Positions 9,900-18,362 of a DNA stretch of 64,000 nt are shown piece after piece. Both the position numbers and the translations under genes were made by a program. Every line of letters starts with the position of its first letter. Position 1 is the stretch's first letter. The DNA comes from Syntrophomonadaceae bacterium. Its GTDB lineage: Bacteria > Bacillota > Dethiobacteria > DTU022. The notes beneath the pieces were generated by a model. The model had not been told where the DNA came from and did not search any database. It was given only the letters and a program-made list of their open reading frames with translations. The stretch spans positions 1-64,000 of the forward strand of contig SKMK01000016.1 of NCBI GenBank assembly GCA_007121075.1. The letters are read 5' to 3'.

Positions 9900-10693
9900 C
9901 CCGTAGTATAACCCTGGGCCAGTATATTCCGGGCCAGAGCTTTATTCATCGCCTGAATCCGCGCCTGAAAATTTTGATCCTGGTTTTGATCCTGGTCCTA
10001 CTGTTCTTGTTGGAAACTTTCGGCGCTTTGCTTGCCTCGCTGGCTACGGCCCTGGCTATGTTTGTCCTGGCCGGAATTCCTTTCAGCTACCTCATGCGGG
10101 GACTGCGTCCAATTTTTTATATTGCCTTTTTTGCCCTGATCATCTACTTTTTCTTTACTTCGGGCGGAGTGGTATTGTTACGGATCGGGTTTATCACGGT
10201 AGAATCTGAAGGGGTGGAGCAGGGATTGTTTATTGTCGCCCGCCTGGTGGCCCTGGTTCTATTTTCACTGCTTGTAACCCTGACTACAACCCCTTTATCC
10301 CTCACTCATGGGATGGGTTATTTTTTAAAACCGTTGCGCTATGTCGGTTTGCCTACTGAAGAAGTAGCCATGATCATGGCTGTAGCCCTGCGTTTTATTC
10401 CCACCCTCATGGAAGAAAGCCAGAGGTTGATGCGGGCCCAGCTGGCGCGCGGGGCGGATTTCGAGACGGGATCTATTTTCCGAAAGGCCGGGAACATGGT
10501 GCCCCTGATTGTTCCCCTCTTTGTCAGTGCTTTCCGCCGGGCCGACGAGCTGGCTATGGCCATGGAAGCCCGGGGCTACCGGATTGGTGCCAGAAGAACC
10601 CGGATGCATGAGGACATCATAACCTTTAAAGATTGGGGCGCCCTGGCCCTGGTCCTGGTTTTGGTTGCCCTGGTTTGGGTTCTTAGTCTTTGA
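9896..10693 (+). CDS. ecfT: ECF transporter transmembrane component EcfT
   Basis: EcfT is the membrane scaffold coupling the ATPases to S components. The 265-residue protein has the N-terminal PGQSFIHRLNPRLKI motif, five or more hydrophobic segments, and two cytoplasmic coupling motifs of the A-R-G type: AQLARGAD and AMEARGYR. It begins with ATG overlapping the ecfA2 stop. Confidence 0.95.
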   Translation: MTRSITLGQYIPGQSFIHRLNPRLKILILVLILVLLFLLETFGALLASLATALAMFVLAGIPFSYLMRGLRPIFYIAFFALIIYFFFTSGGVVLLRIGFITVESEGVEQGLFIVARLVALVLFSLLVTLTTTPLSLTHGMGYFLKPLRYVGLPTEEVAMIMAVALRFIPTLMEESQRLMRAQLARGADFETGSIFRKAGNMVPLIVPLFVSAFRRADELAMAMEARGYRIGARRTRMHEDIITFKDWGALALVLVLVALVWVLSL

Positions 10694-10888
10694 TCGGTTA
10701 AACCCGTATTTAATTATAAGTGGCTTGTTCGTTTATGGTTTACAGGCAGGCACAATATTTTGCCAGGTCTGTTTTACTACCGCTTATTTAAACCTTTGAC
10801 TGTATCAGGAGAAGAACCTTTACAGTTTATTGGTGTTCTAACCCAAAATAACGGCCGGCGTAAAAGCGGTTTGAAGGAGTCTTTAGTT

Positions 10889-11641
10889 TTGTATAATACC
10901 CTGTTGTACATCACTTACGATGGTACGAATTACAGCGGCTTCCAGGTTCAGGAAAATGCACCTACGATCCAGGAAGCTGTTGAACGGGCGCTTAGTATAA
11001 TCTATAAACAACCGGTGCGGATAACCGGTGCGGGCCGAACCGATGCCGGAGTCCATGCCCGCGGCCAGGCAGCAAACTTCATGGCGCCTTTTCTTATTTC
11101 AGAAAACAAGCTCCCCAGCGCCGTTAATGCCCTCCTACCCCCTGATATTGTGATAACCGGAGCCCGAAAGGTTGGCGCAGAGTTTCATGCCCGTTTCGAT
11201 GCCCGGCGTAAACTGTATAGCTATACCATTGACAGGGCCCTTTTCCCCCAGGTTTTAAAACGTTTTTACTGCTGGCATTTGCCCGAAAAGCTGGACCTTG
11301 ACTTGATGGTAAAAGCTGCATCGAGGTTTGAAGGGACTCATGATTTTAAGGCTTTTCAAGTATCGGGAAGCAAGGTGACCGATACACAGCGGTCACTGTA
11401 CAGGGTTGAACTTGAAAACCGGCTGGAAGAACAGTTGTTGACGATTTATTTTGAAGGAAACGGATTTTTATACCGTATGGCCAGGCTGATCACCGGTTCG
11501 CTGGTCCGGGCCGGCAGGGGAAGGCTGAACCTGGCTGAAATTGATAATGCCCTGCGGGGTGAAAATAATGCTGCGGTCGGGCCTACATCTCCTGCAGCCG
11601 GACTCTGCCTGGAAAAGATCTACTATGATCATGATTCATAA
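10889..11641 (+). CDS. truA: tRNA pseudouridine(38-40) synthase TruA
   Basis: TruA converts uridines 38-40 of the tRNA anticodon stem to pseudouridine. The catalytic Asp lies in AGRTDAGVHARGQ, and the protein has YDGTNYSGFQ at the N-terminus and FLYRMARLITGSLV near the C-terminus. The track starts at 10760, but that would add 43 atypical residues. A TTG at 10889 lies ten bases after GGAG and gives a 250-residue protein of family length, so it is preferred. It follows ecfT, as in many Firmicutes, after a gap of about 195 bases. Confidence 0.94.
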   Translation: MYNTLLYITYDGTNYSGFQVQENAPTIQEAVERALSIIYKQPVRITGAGRTDAGVHARGQAANFMAPFLISENKLPSAVNALLPPDIVITGARKVGAEFHARFDARRKLYSYTIDRALFPQVLKRFYCWHLPEKLDLDLMVKAASRFEGTHDFKAFQVSGSKVTDTQRSLYRVELENRLEEQLLTIYFEGNGFLYRMARLITGSLVRAGRGRLNLAEIDNALRGENNAAVGPTSPAAGLCLEKIYYDHDS

Positions 11642-11704
11642 ACCAGGGAAAAGGCATGCCTAAAAAATTTTTAGCCGATAGTTCCCGTAACCGGGGTTTT
11701 AAGC

Positions 11705-11733
11705 TTGACAGGGCAGGGCCTGTATATTAAAAT
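11705..11733 (+). promoter_or_regulatory. Sigma-A-type promoter for rplM-rpsI
   Basis: A perfect -35 hexamer TTGACA (11705-11710), a 17-base spacer and a TAAAAT -10 (11728-11733) lie 45 bases before the rplM start. This gives rplM-rpsI its own promoter, separate from the long ribosomal transcript upstream. Confidence 0.75.
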
Positions 11734-11777
11734 GTAGGTTGTGGCTTGACTGGAAGAGGTTAAAGGAGAGAGTGGAA

Positions 11778-12245
11778 ATGCGCACTACATACATGGCAAA
11801 ACCAAGTGAAATTAAACGAAACTGGTATATTATCGACGCATCGAGACGCCCCCTGGGCAGGGTTGCCACAGATGCGGCAAGACTACTTAGAGGCAAACAC
11901 AAGCCGGAATATACTCCTCACCTGGATACCGGGGACCATGTCATTATCATTAATGCTGAAAAAGTGGTCCTTACAGGGCGTAAGCCGGCCCAAAAATTTT
12001 ATTACCGTCACTCCGGGTATCCCGGAGGCCTGAGAAAAGTTGATTACGCTACAATATTGGATAAAAAACCGGATAAGGCCGTTTATATGGCTGTCCGGGG
12101 CATGCTGCCACACAACCGCCTGGGGCGGGCAATGTTAAAAAAGCTGCGTGTATACAGGGATGACCAGCACCCTCACCAGGCCCAGCAACCGCAGGTCCTG
12201 GGAGAAGGACCGGATGATAAGAAGGAAGGGGGCCCTGACTCTTGA
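11778..12245 (+). CDS. rplM: 50S ribosomal protein L13
   Basis: L13 is an early-assembly large-subunit protein. Family motifs are [42 protein letters not shown], and [19 protein letters not shown], ending [11 protein letters not shown]. The start is the ATG at 11778, ten bases after AAAGGAGAG, rather than the track's 11739, giving 155 residues. That is about ten more than usual because of a charged tail [14 protein letters not shown]. The stop overlaps the TTG start of rpsI in TTGA. Confidence 0.96.
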   Translation: MRTTYMAKPSEIKRNWYIIDASRRPLGRVATDAARLLRGKHKPEYTPHLDTGDHVIIINAEKVVLTGRKPAQKFYYRHSGYPGGLRKVDYATILDKKPDKAVYMAVRGMLPHNRLGRAMLKKLRVYRDDQHPHQAQQPQVLGEGPDDKKEGGPDS

Positions 12246-12634
12246 GCGAAGTTCTATATATAGGTACGGGACGCCGTAAGGAGTCTGTAGCAAGAGTTCG
12301 TTTAGTACCCGGCGGTGGAAGGATTGTCATTAACGGGAAGGAAATGGACGATTATTTTGGGTTGGAAACATTGAAACTGATTGTCAGACAGCCACTGGTG
12401 GCTACTGAAACCGATGGCACTTTCGATGTAATCACCAAAGTCGAAGGTGGAGGCTTTTCCGGCCAGGCCGGGGCAATCAGGCATGGGATCGCCCGCGCCC
12501 TGCTGCAGGCCGATGACAGCTACAGGTCGACATTAAAGAAGAACGGTTTTTTAACCCGGGATCCGCGTATGAAAGAACGGAAAAAGTACGGTTTGAAAAA
12601 AGCCCGCCGCGCTCCACAATTCTCCAAGCGGTAA
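12242..12634 (+). CDS. rpsI: 30S ribosomal protein S9
   Basis: S9's C-terminal tail reaches the P-site tRNA. The 130-residue protein contains [41 protein letters not shown] and the basic end [14 protein letters not shown] with its terminal KR. It begins with TTG, overlapping the rplM stop by four bases. A terminator follows at 12665. Confidence 0.97.
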   Translation: MSEVLYIGTGRRKESVARVRLVPGGGRIVINGKEMDDYFGLETLKLIVRQPLVATETDGTFDVITKVEGGGFSGQAGAIRHGIARALLQADDSYRSTLKKNGFLTRDPRMKERKKYGLKKARRAPQFSKR

Positions 12635-12664
12635 AGGTAGCCTGAAATCATACGACATAAACTT

Positions 12665-12690
12665 AGCCCGATGCTTGCATCGGGCTTTAA
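12665..12690 (+). terminator. Rho-independent terminator after rpsI
   Basis: An 8-bp perfect stem AGCCCGAT / ATCGGGCT (12665-12672 with 12679-12686), a six-base loop and a short T-rich tail. It closes the ribosomal protein block; the following gene lies on the opposite strand. Confidence 0.8.
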
Positions 12691-12790
12691 TTATGTATTT
12701 AATCTTATATCGGGGAAAATTTTGCAAGAAAAGATGATTGCAGTATTTAAGCATTAATTTGAAACGTAGAAGCTAAAAACGCATTTAAAC

Positions 12791-13312
12791 TTATTTTATC
12801 CCCCTCGTTTGAATGTAGTAATCAAGCTTGTTATTCAGCATTTCCCACTCTTTTTGGCTGTTTGCCAGGTCGGAATTATCCAGGTCTTTAATAACTTTCC
12901 CGGGAAGGCCCAGGACCATTTTTTTTGAAGGGATTTCTTTGTTTGGAGCAACCAGGGCACCGGCCCCGATGATAGTATGGTCGCCAACATCTGCATTATC
13001 CAAAACTTTGGCCCCGATTCCAATAACGCAGTTTTTGCCGATTGAAGCTCCGTGAACTATGGCTCCGTGGCTGATGATAGAAGCGCTCCGGATATTCAAA
13101 GAACTCCCTTTACCGGGTTCAATGATGGCATTTTCCAGGACCATTACCCCTTCTTCAAGGACTACTTTTCCTTCGTCGGCCCTGATTACCACTCCAGGCC
13201 AGATCCCCACCCCTTCTTCAAGGACAATATCTCCGATCAGTATTGCCGTGGGGTCTATATAAACTCTTTTGCCGATTAGCGGTTTTTTCCCATTGTATTC
13301 TACCAGGTTCAA
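12791..13312 (-). CDS. Gamma-carbonic anhydrase-like hexapeptide-repeat protein
   Basis: A 173-residue left-handed beta-helix protein built of hexapeptide repeats, as in gamma-class carbonic anhydrases and the YrdA/PaaY/CaiE group. Two histidines match the family zinc ligands (SIISHGAIVHG). The position that is usually the first zinc His (N-I-Q-D-x-x-V-I-H) aligns to ENAIIE, with Glu in place of His, so ordinary carbonic anhydrase activity is doubtful. It is a single gene convergent with rpsI. The family is clear; the reaction is unknown. Confidence 0.8.
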   Translation of the reverse strand: MNLVEYNGKKPLIGKRVYIDPTAILIGDIVLEEGVGIWPGVVIRADEGKVVLEEGVMVLENAIIEPGKGSSLNIRSASIISHGAIVHGASIGKNCVIGIGAKVLDNADVGDHTIIGAGALVAPNKEIPSKKMVLGLPGKVIKDLDNSDLANSQKEWEMLNNKLDYYIQTRGIK

Positions 13313-13901
13313 TTAAATCACTCCTGTCTTTGTGATCAGTTTCCCGGGATTAACCTAAAACCTAATGTTTCTTCCGGGTTACCTCTTAAAGTTTCGGAAA
13401 CCTTTATTGTTATATTATCATAAACCTGGAGCGGTGATAACATTCTGTTTTTGATCCAGTTGAACGATGTTTTTCACTCCTGTGCCTTCTTACTTCATGG
13501 AGTGCCTTCTTTTTGTAAGGAGAAATATTGTTAAGAACATCGTTAATCCGGATAACAATCAATTAAAGAAGAGATCAGTTTTGTCCTAAATAGTATGGAC
13601 AAATGAGCTAATTAATACTACACTAATTTAAAACCCTGCTCAGCGAGTGGTTATTCTTTTCCGTTAAAGGGCTGGTATAATGGGAATTGAAACTTAAATT
13701 CGAAGAGGAATTGCTCTTAAAACGAAGCAGGAGTTATGAAAGCTGCCCGGATCAGCTTTATCGGGGTTTCTTGATCAGTTGTCAAACCGGTCGATCTAAA
13801 TTATAATAAGCTTAGGATAGTAAATCTCTTTCAATAATAGCGCGAGCGAGTAACAGGGGTAAAATGTTCGATTAAAGTTTTTTTAAAAGAAGGTAATAAC
13901 A
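13313..13901. other. Intergenic region with palindromes, no convincing gene
   Basis: About 590 bases with no credible ORF. It holds a 9-bp inverted repeat AACGATGTT (13463-13471) / AACATCGTT (13536-13544), a repeated GTGCCTTCTT, a 7-bp dyad TTTGTCC-N10-GGACAAA (13580-13603), and an extended -10 sequence TGGTATAAT (13673-13681) without a gene directly downstream. Two divergent genes flank it, so promoters for both are expected here. Confidence 0.5.
13580..13603. promoter_or_regulatory. Operator-like dyad TTTGTCC-N10-GGACAAA
   Basis: Two perfect 7-base arms separated by ten AT-rich bases, between the divergent gamma-carbonic-anhydrase-like gene and the GGGP synthase gene. The geometry suits a dimeric DNA-binding protein. 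No regulator can be named. Confidence 0.35.
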
Positions 13902-14636
13902 ATGAAAGTTCAAAAATACATTGAACAAAAACTTGAGCAGGGCGCTGTCCATATCACCCTGATCGATCCTTCCCGCCAGGTGCCTGAAGCAGCCGGCAGG
14001 CTGGCCGAAACGGCTCAGGATGTAGGAAGTGATTTGATTTTTGTTGGTGGCTCCTCCGGGGTTACCCAGCGGGCCCTGACCGAAACCGCGGAAGTTGTCA
14101 AGGAGAGGGCTTCTATACCGGTACTTTTCTTTCCCACCGGTACTGAGTCGATCTGCCTTAACCTTGATGCTTTTCTAATGCTCAGCCTTCTGAATTCGCG
14201 AAACTCCAAATTTATTAGCGGGACCCAGTCAAAAGTTTCGTCGGTTTTGAAACGGTTGGATGTGGAAGTCCTGTCGATCGGATATATCATGGTTGAGCCC
14301 GGTATGAAATTGGGTGAGATCGGAGAAGCCGACCTGGTGGCCCGCGATAACTTCTGGCAGGCAATCGGCTATGCCCTTACAGCCCAGTACATGGGCATGA
14401 GCTATGTTTTCCTCGAAGCCGGAAATGGAGCGGCTCAGCCGGTACCGGCCGGTATGATCAGGGCGGTTAAGCGGGAAATCACCGTGCCCCTGATTGTGGG
14501 CGGCGGTATCCGGACGGCTATCGATGCCCGCCGGGTTCGCCAGGCCGGGGCCGATATTGTTGTGACCGGCACTGTCATTGAAACGGCGGGTTACCGCGAG
14601 AGGCTGCGCTCAATATTGAGCGCCCTTAAGGAATAA
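13902..14636 (+). CDS. Geranylgeranylglyceryl phosphate synthase family protein (group II-like)
   Basis: A 244-residue TIM-barrel prenyltransferase of the GGGPS/PcrB family, which joins a polyprenyl diphosphate to glycerol-1-phosphate to make an ether-lipid precursor. Seen here: HITLIDPSRQ, the phosphate-binding GGS, SLLNSRNSKFISGTQ, GYIMVEPG, FLEAGNGA, and the C-terminal VGGGIRTAIDARR with VVTGTVIE. From memory of the family, these segments resemble the archaeal/Bacteroidetes group II enzymes more than Bacillus PcrB (group I). AGAAGGT precedes the ATG. It appears monocistronic and is followed by a terminator. Prenyl chain length cannot be judged. Confidence 0.88.
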   Translation: MKVQKYIEQKLEQGAVHITLIDPSRQVPEAAGRLAETAQDVGSDLIFVGGSSGVTQRALTETAEVVKERASIPVLFFPTGTESICLNLDAFLMLSLLNSRNSKFISGTQSKVSSVLKRLDVEVLSIGYIMVEPGMKLGEIGEADLVARDNFWQAIGYALTAQYMGMSYVFLEAGNGAAQPVPAGMIRAVKREITVPLIVGGGIRTAIDARRVRQAGADIVVTGTVIETAGYRERLRSILSALKE

Positions 14637-14671
14637 CATGGTCAGCTAAGAACTATTCTTAAGAAAACATT

Positions 14672-14699
14672 AAAACCCGGTCTTAGGCCGGGTTTTTTG
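14672..14699 (+). terminator. Rho-independent terminator after GGGP synthase
   Basis: Perfect 9-bp stem AAAACCCGG / CCGGGTTTT (14672-14680 with 14688-14696), seven-base loop, then a run of T. It directly follows the GGGP synthase gene. Confidence 0.85.
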
Positions 14700-14700
14700 G

Positions 14701-15167
14701 TTAATATTTTTGATGCTGCTCCTATGCCCTGGCTGCATTTTGGACAAGGAAAATAACGCAAGAGCGGTTGCAATGGTCGATGCAGCACAAGTTGTGGCGG
14801 GTTGGCATGCATGGAAGCAGGCCGCGAGGATTTGCCATAGATGGCTAATTCTGAAGATAATAAAGCGAAGGTCTGCAGCTGAGTCGATGCCATTCTATGT
14901 AATTTTATCTTGCCGAACGCACCAGCGATTAGACGTCACCAGTCCAGAAAGTAGCGAGGCTGAGACATAATAAAAGGGCATCCGGCCTCATCTTTGCAAG
15001 TAAATAAGTCATAATGATGATAGGGCTTGTCATCAAGAGCACACACAAAGGAAGCCGGCACGCTGGGTTATAACACTACTCGTGTCGGAATAGATGTCAA
15101 TAAAGCAAGGATTTCTGTATCGATAGCTGAGTAGGGTAGTGATGATCCGCTAAGCTTAAATTTAAGT
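14701..15167. other. Gene-poor intergenic region
   Basis: About 470 bases between the GGGP synthase terminator and the 3' end of the minus-strand Moco operon. The track ORF at 14710-14970 has no ribosome binding site and no recognisable features. The only suggestive stretch is a short transposase-like peptide described separately. The region looks like decayed sequence. Confidence 0.5.
15081..15134 (+). pseudogene. Possible transposase N-terminal remnant (IS110-like)
   Basis: One frame reads RVGIDVNKARISVSIAE followed by TAG. The pattern (V/I)GIDVxKxxxxV is typical of the N-terminal RNase-H-like domain of IS110-family transposases. Only 17 residues match, with no flanking coding sequence, so this may be chance. 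If real, it marks an old insertion-sequence scar in this gene-poor stretch. Confidence 0.2.
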
Positions 15168-16082
15168 TTACCGGGCACACTCCCCGCCTCTGCCGCTTAC
15201 TGTTTCCAGGGCGTGGTCGAGCACCGGTGCAATAACGGCCAGGCATTCGGCCACTGCTTTCGGGCTGCCGGGCAGGTTTACGATCAGGGTAGAACCGCTG
15301 ATGCCGGCCACTCCCCTGGAAAGCATGGCCTTGGGCGTAGCCGCTGCTGTTTCGCGGCGGATAGCCTCTGCGATGCCGGGTACTTCCCGATCAATTACTT
15401 CAAGGGTGGCTTCGGGAGTAACATCTCGGGGGCTTAAGCCAGTCCCTCCGGTGGTAATTATTGCATCCACTTCACTTGAAAGCAGCTCCCGCATTTTGGC
15501 GGCCAGGGTGGCCTGTTCATCCGGCACAATGGCTGTCTCGGTAACATCGCCCCAGGGCAGCAGCAGGTTTTGCAGGGCCGGTCCGCTGGTATCTTCCCGT
15601 TCACCTACGGCCCCCTTGTCGCTGGCAGTTATAACGCCGAAACGATATGAAGTTTTAAGCTCCAGCTTGTCGCCTACTTCTATTTTACCCTCCCGGAGCA
15701 CTTCGGCAAAAATTCCTTCCCGGGGCATAACGCAGTCACCGGCCTGGTAATAAATGGCGCAACGGTTGTGGCATTCTTTTCCGATCTGAGTGACCCGCAG
15801 AACCGCTTCAGGGCCGGCCTGCAGCCTGGCCCCCACAGGCAGGTTGACCAGATCGATTCCCCGTGTGGTCAGATTTTCGGCAAAATCACCGGGGCCAATA
15901 TCCAGACCCTGGGCGGTCATTTTGGCAATACTTTCTTCGGCTAAAAGGCTGACCTGGCGGTGAGCAAAGCCGGCATGAGCATCATATTCCAGCCCCCTGT
16001 CTTTAATCAAACGACTTTTTCCCACATTTTTCTTACGCTGCCCTTTGTCCGGGCTGGTGCATACGGCTACTATTTCAGGCAT
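15168..16082 (-). CDS. MOSC domain-MogA/MoaB fusion, molybdopterin adenylyltransferase
   Basis: The 304-residue protein has an N-terminal MOSC domain (about 1-140; DRGLEYDAHAGFAHRQVSLL, GDFAENLTTRGIDL, and a conserved Cys in GKECHNRC) and a C-terminal MogA/MoaB domain (about 146-304; GVITASDKGAVGEREDTSG, ITTGGTGLSPRDVTPEA, VNLPGSPKAV). The MogA part activates molybdopterin with ATP; MOSC domains handle sulfur carried on the cofactor or on cysteine. The start codon overlaps the mobB-moaC stop by one base. It is the last gene of the riboswitch-controlled operon. Confidence 0.92.
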   Translation of the reverse strand: MPEIVAVCTSPDKGQRKKNVGKSRLIKDRGLEYDAHAGFAHRQVSLLAEESIAKMTAQGLDIGPGDFAENLTTRGIDLVNLPVGARLQAGPEAVLRVTQIGKECHNRCAIYYQAGDCVMPREGIFAEVLREGKIEVGDKLELKTSYRFGVITASDKGAVGEREDTSGPALQNLLLPWGDVTETAIVPDEQATLAAKMRELLSSEVDAIITTGGTGLSPRDVTPEATLEVIDREVPGIAEAIRRETAAATPKAMLSRGVAGISGSTLIVNLPGSPKAVAECLAVIAPVLDHALETVSGRGGECAR

Positions 16083-17125
16083 TATTCCTGCTCGCGGCAG
16101 TAATGGCCGGAGCGCCCTCCTTTCTTTTCGATCAGGCGGATATTTTGAATGGTCATGTTTTTATCGATTGCTTTGCACATGTCATAAATGGTCAGGGCGG
16201 CTGCGCTGACACCGGTCAGAGCCTCCATTTCCACTCCGGTCTGGCCGGTCAACTTAACCCTGACTCCCACTTCGATCCTGGCCGGATCTGCTTTTACCGG
16301 TTCAAAGTCGACTTCAACCCCTGAAATACCCAGGGGATGGGCCATCGGGATCAACCGGCCGGTTTCTTTGACCGCCATTACGGCGGCCACCTGGGCTACC
16401 CCGAGTACATCGCCTTTGGCCAGACTTCCTTCGAGAACCCGGTCCAGGGTATCCGGGGCCATGGTTATTTCGCCCCGGGCATAGGCTTCGCGGCTGGTAT
16501 GTTCTTTGTCTGACACATCAACTATCCTGGGCCGCCCGGACTGGTCGAAATGGGTAAAACCGCCACCACTTTCCTGATCCCCGTCATTGTTCCCAAAATG
16601 GCTTGCCCCTTCTGCCGAACCATTTTTTATAGTGGGAGAAAGGAAGCGGTTGCAAATAAAATTTGCCAGGGCGGCCGGATCATTAATATCAATTACCGGC
16701 ACCTCAAGATTAAGATTGCTGCTATCGGAGATAACGGCGACTGTGTTGGGCAGTAACAGCGGTTCGGGGTTAAGATCGCTCCGCACAACTTCAATCTTAG
16801 GATTTTTAGTTTTTTTGTTCCCTTCAATTATGACCAGGTCCAGGCCCTGTAAAAATTCGGCTGCGGCTTCGTTTCCACTTTTACCCCGGCCCGTACCAAT
16901 TAAAAGGTATTTCCCCGGGGTGGTGAAGCCTGCCACATCGGCACCGGCTTCAGCAAAGCGCCAGCTGTCTTTGCCCGGCAGGTCAAGGTCATAATGTTTA
17001 AGGTTGCCCTTGAGGACAGCTATTTTTAGGCCGCGCTGTTTTAGCTCCGGCACCAGGTTTTCCAGGATAGTTGTTTTACCCGTCTTGGACCGGGAAGCAA
17101 CAAGGTGAATTATTACCGGCGGCAA
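16082..17125 (-). CDS. MobB-MoaC fusion protein
   Basis: The N-terminal third is MobB-like: a P-loop ASRSKTGKTT, and the GLDLVIIEGNKK-type segment of the GTPase that assists guanylation of the cofactor. The last 160 residues are MoaC, the cyclic pyranopterin monophosphate synthase: HFDQSGRPRIVDVSDKEHTSREA, LIPMAHPLGISGVEV, LTGQTGVEMEALTGVSAAALTIYDMCKA and KKGGRSGHY. MoaC usually has a Cys in LIPxCHP; here it is Ala, while the catalytic His and the Lys in DMCKA remain. The track starts at 17152, but GGAGGTG lies inside that reading frame seven bases before a TTG at 17125, so 17125 is preferred. Confidence 0.92.
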   Translation of the reverse strand: MPPVIIHLVASRSKTGKTTILENLVPELKQRGLKIAVLKGNLKHYDLDLPGKDSWRFAEAGADVAGFTTPGKYLLIGTGRGKSGNEAAAEFLQGLDLVIIEGNKKTKNPKIEVVRSDLNPEPLLLPNTVAVISDSSNLNLEVPVIDINDPAALANFICNRFLSPTIKNGSAEGASHFGNNDGDQESGGGFTHFDQSGRPRIVDVSDKEHTSREAYARGEITMAPDTLDRVLEGSLAKGDVLGVAQVAAVMAVKETGRLIPMAHPLGISGVEVDFEPVKADPARIEVGVRVKLTGQTGVEMEALTGVSAAALTIYDMCKAIDKNMTIQNIRLIEKKGGRSGHYCREQE

Positions 17126-17204
17126 GTCCTCACCTCCAATTCCATTATTCAATTAAAAAACTTGTTTCTATTTCTCTTTATTTGCAACATCTCTTTAAAA
17201 ATTT

Positions 17205-18200
17205 TTATCCCCCGGTTTTGGACATGCCCCGCATTGCCCCGGGGTTGATTGTACGGCAACTGCCGTCGGCAGCCATCTGGTGTTCGACCGGTTTGCCGCC
17301 CAGCACTTCCCTGATCAGCCCCTGCAATGCTTTTTTGTCGTCTAAAACCGGCTGCACGGGCTTTTCGTCCTGCCAGTAAAGGCAGGCCTTTAGCGAGCCT
17401 TCAGCTGTCAGGCGGAGGCGGTTGCAGGTATCGCAGAAATGCTTGCTGATCGGGTGAATCAGGCCAATTGTCCCCTTACCCCCGGGGATGCTGTATGATT
17501 CAGCCGGGCCGGCTCCTCCCGGCAGGGGCACCGGGGTTAAAGGCAGGCCGGCTTTCTTTGCCGTTTTTTCGATAAAGCTGAGGGGCAGGTAATGACTACT
17601 GTAGCCCTGGTCATGATCGCCGATCTGCATATATTCGATGAAGCGAATATGCAGCGGTTTTTCCCGGACCAGCTGCAGGAAATCTATAACTTCATCGTCG
17701 TTTACTCCTTTCATCAGGACGGTGTTCAGTTTAACCGGGTGCAGATTGTAGTGCAGGGCGGTTTCAATGCCTTTCATAGCTTCTTCAAACTTTCCGCAGC
17801 GGGTAATTTGCCGGTATTTATCTGCATTTAAAGTGTCAAGGCTGATATTGACCCGGTTCAGACCAGCATTTTTAAGTGCTTCCGCATAGCGAGGCAAGAG
17901 GGTCCCATTGGTAGTCATAGCCAGGTCTTTAATTCCCGGAACGGCGGTAATCATCCGGATCAGCTCGACCAGGTCTTTGCGGACCAGGGGTTCTCCTCCC
18001 GTGATCCTGATTTTGCTGATTCCCAGCTCTGCGCCGGCGGAAACAACTTTCATGATTTCCTCGTAGCTCAAAATGGCATCATGCGAGGTTTGTTCGATCC
18101 CGTCGTCTCCCATACAATACACACAGCGCAAATTACAGCGGTCGGTGACCGAGATCCTCAGGTAATCATGCATCCTTCCCTGACTGTCTTTTAATGTCAT
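17205..18200 (-). CDS. moaA: GTP 3',8-cyclase MoaA
   Basis: MoaA is the radical SAM enzyme that, with MoaC, converts GTP to cyclic pyranopterin monophosphate. The SAM cluster motif is CNLRCVYC near residue 22; the C-terminal second cluster is in FCDTCNRLRLTAEGSLKACLY. The protein ends in KTGG, keeping the C-terminal Gly-Gly needed for activity in the family. GGEPLVRKDL is the SAM-binding glycine motif. Length is 331 residues. AAGGAGCT precedes the ATG at 18200. Confidence 0.96.
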   Translation of the reverse strand: MTLKDSQGRMHDYLRISVTDRCNLRCVYCMGDDGIEQTSHDAILSYEEIMKVVSAGAELGISKIRITGGEPLVRKDLVELIRMITAVPGIKDLAMTTNGTLLPRYAEALKNAGLNRVNISLDTLNADKYRQITRCGKFEEAMKGIETALHYNLHPVKLNTVLMKGVNDDEVIDFLQLVREKPLHIRFIEYMQIGDHDQGYSSHYLPLSFIEKTAKKAGLPLTPVPLPGGAGPAESYSIPGGKGTIGLIHPISKHFCDTCNRLRLTAEGSLKACLYWQDEKPVQPVLDDKKALQGLIREVLGGKPVEHQMAADGSCRTINPGAMRGMSKTGG

Positions 18201-18362
18201 AGTCTGTGGAGCTCCTTTGCTGCAATTTTTCTATTTGCTCTATTACCAGATCATTATATTTTGAACAGAAAAATTTAATCAGTTTAGTCAAAAAATAATG
18301 GCATGGGGATTTTAATGGTCATGGCAAGCTCTACCCTTTTCAGAGCTGCCAAAATATTTAAC

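Noticed and set aside
14710-14970. 86-residue ORF after the GGGP synthase terminator
   Set aside because: No ribosome binding site, odd composition and no recognisable motif; probably a chance open frame in decayed sequence.
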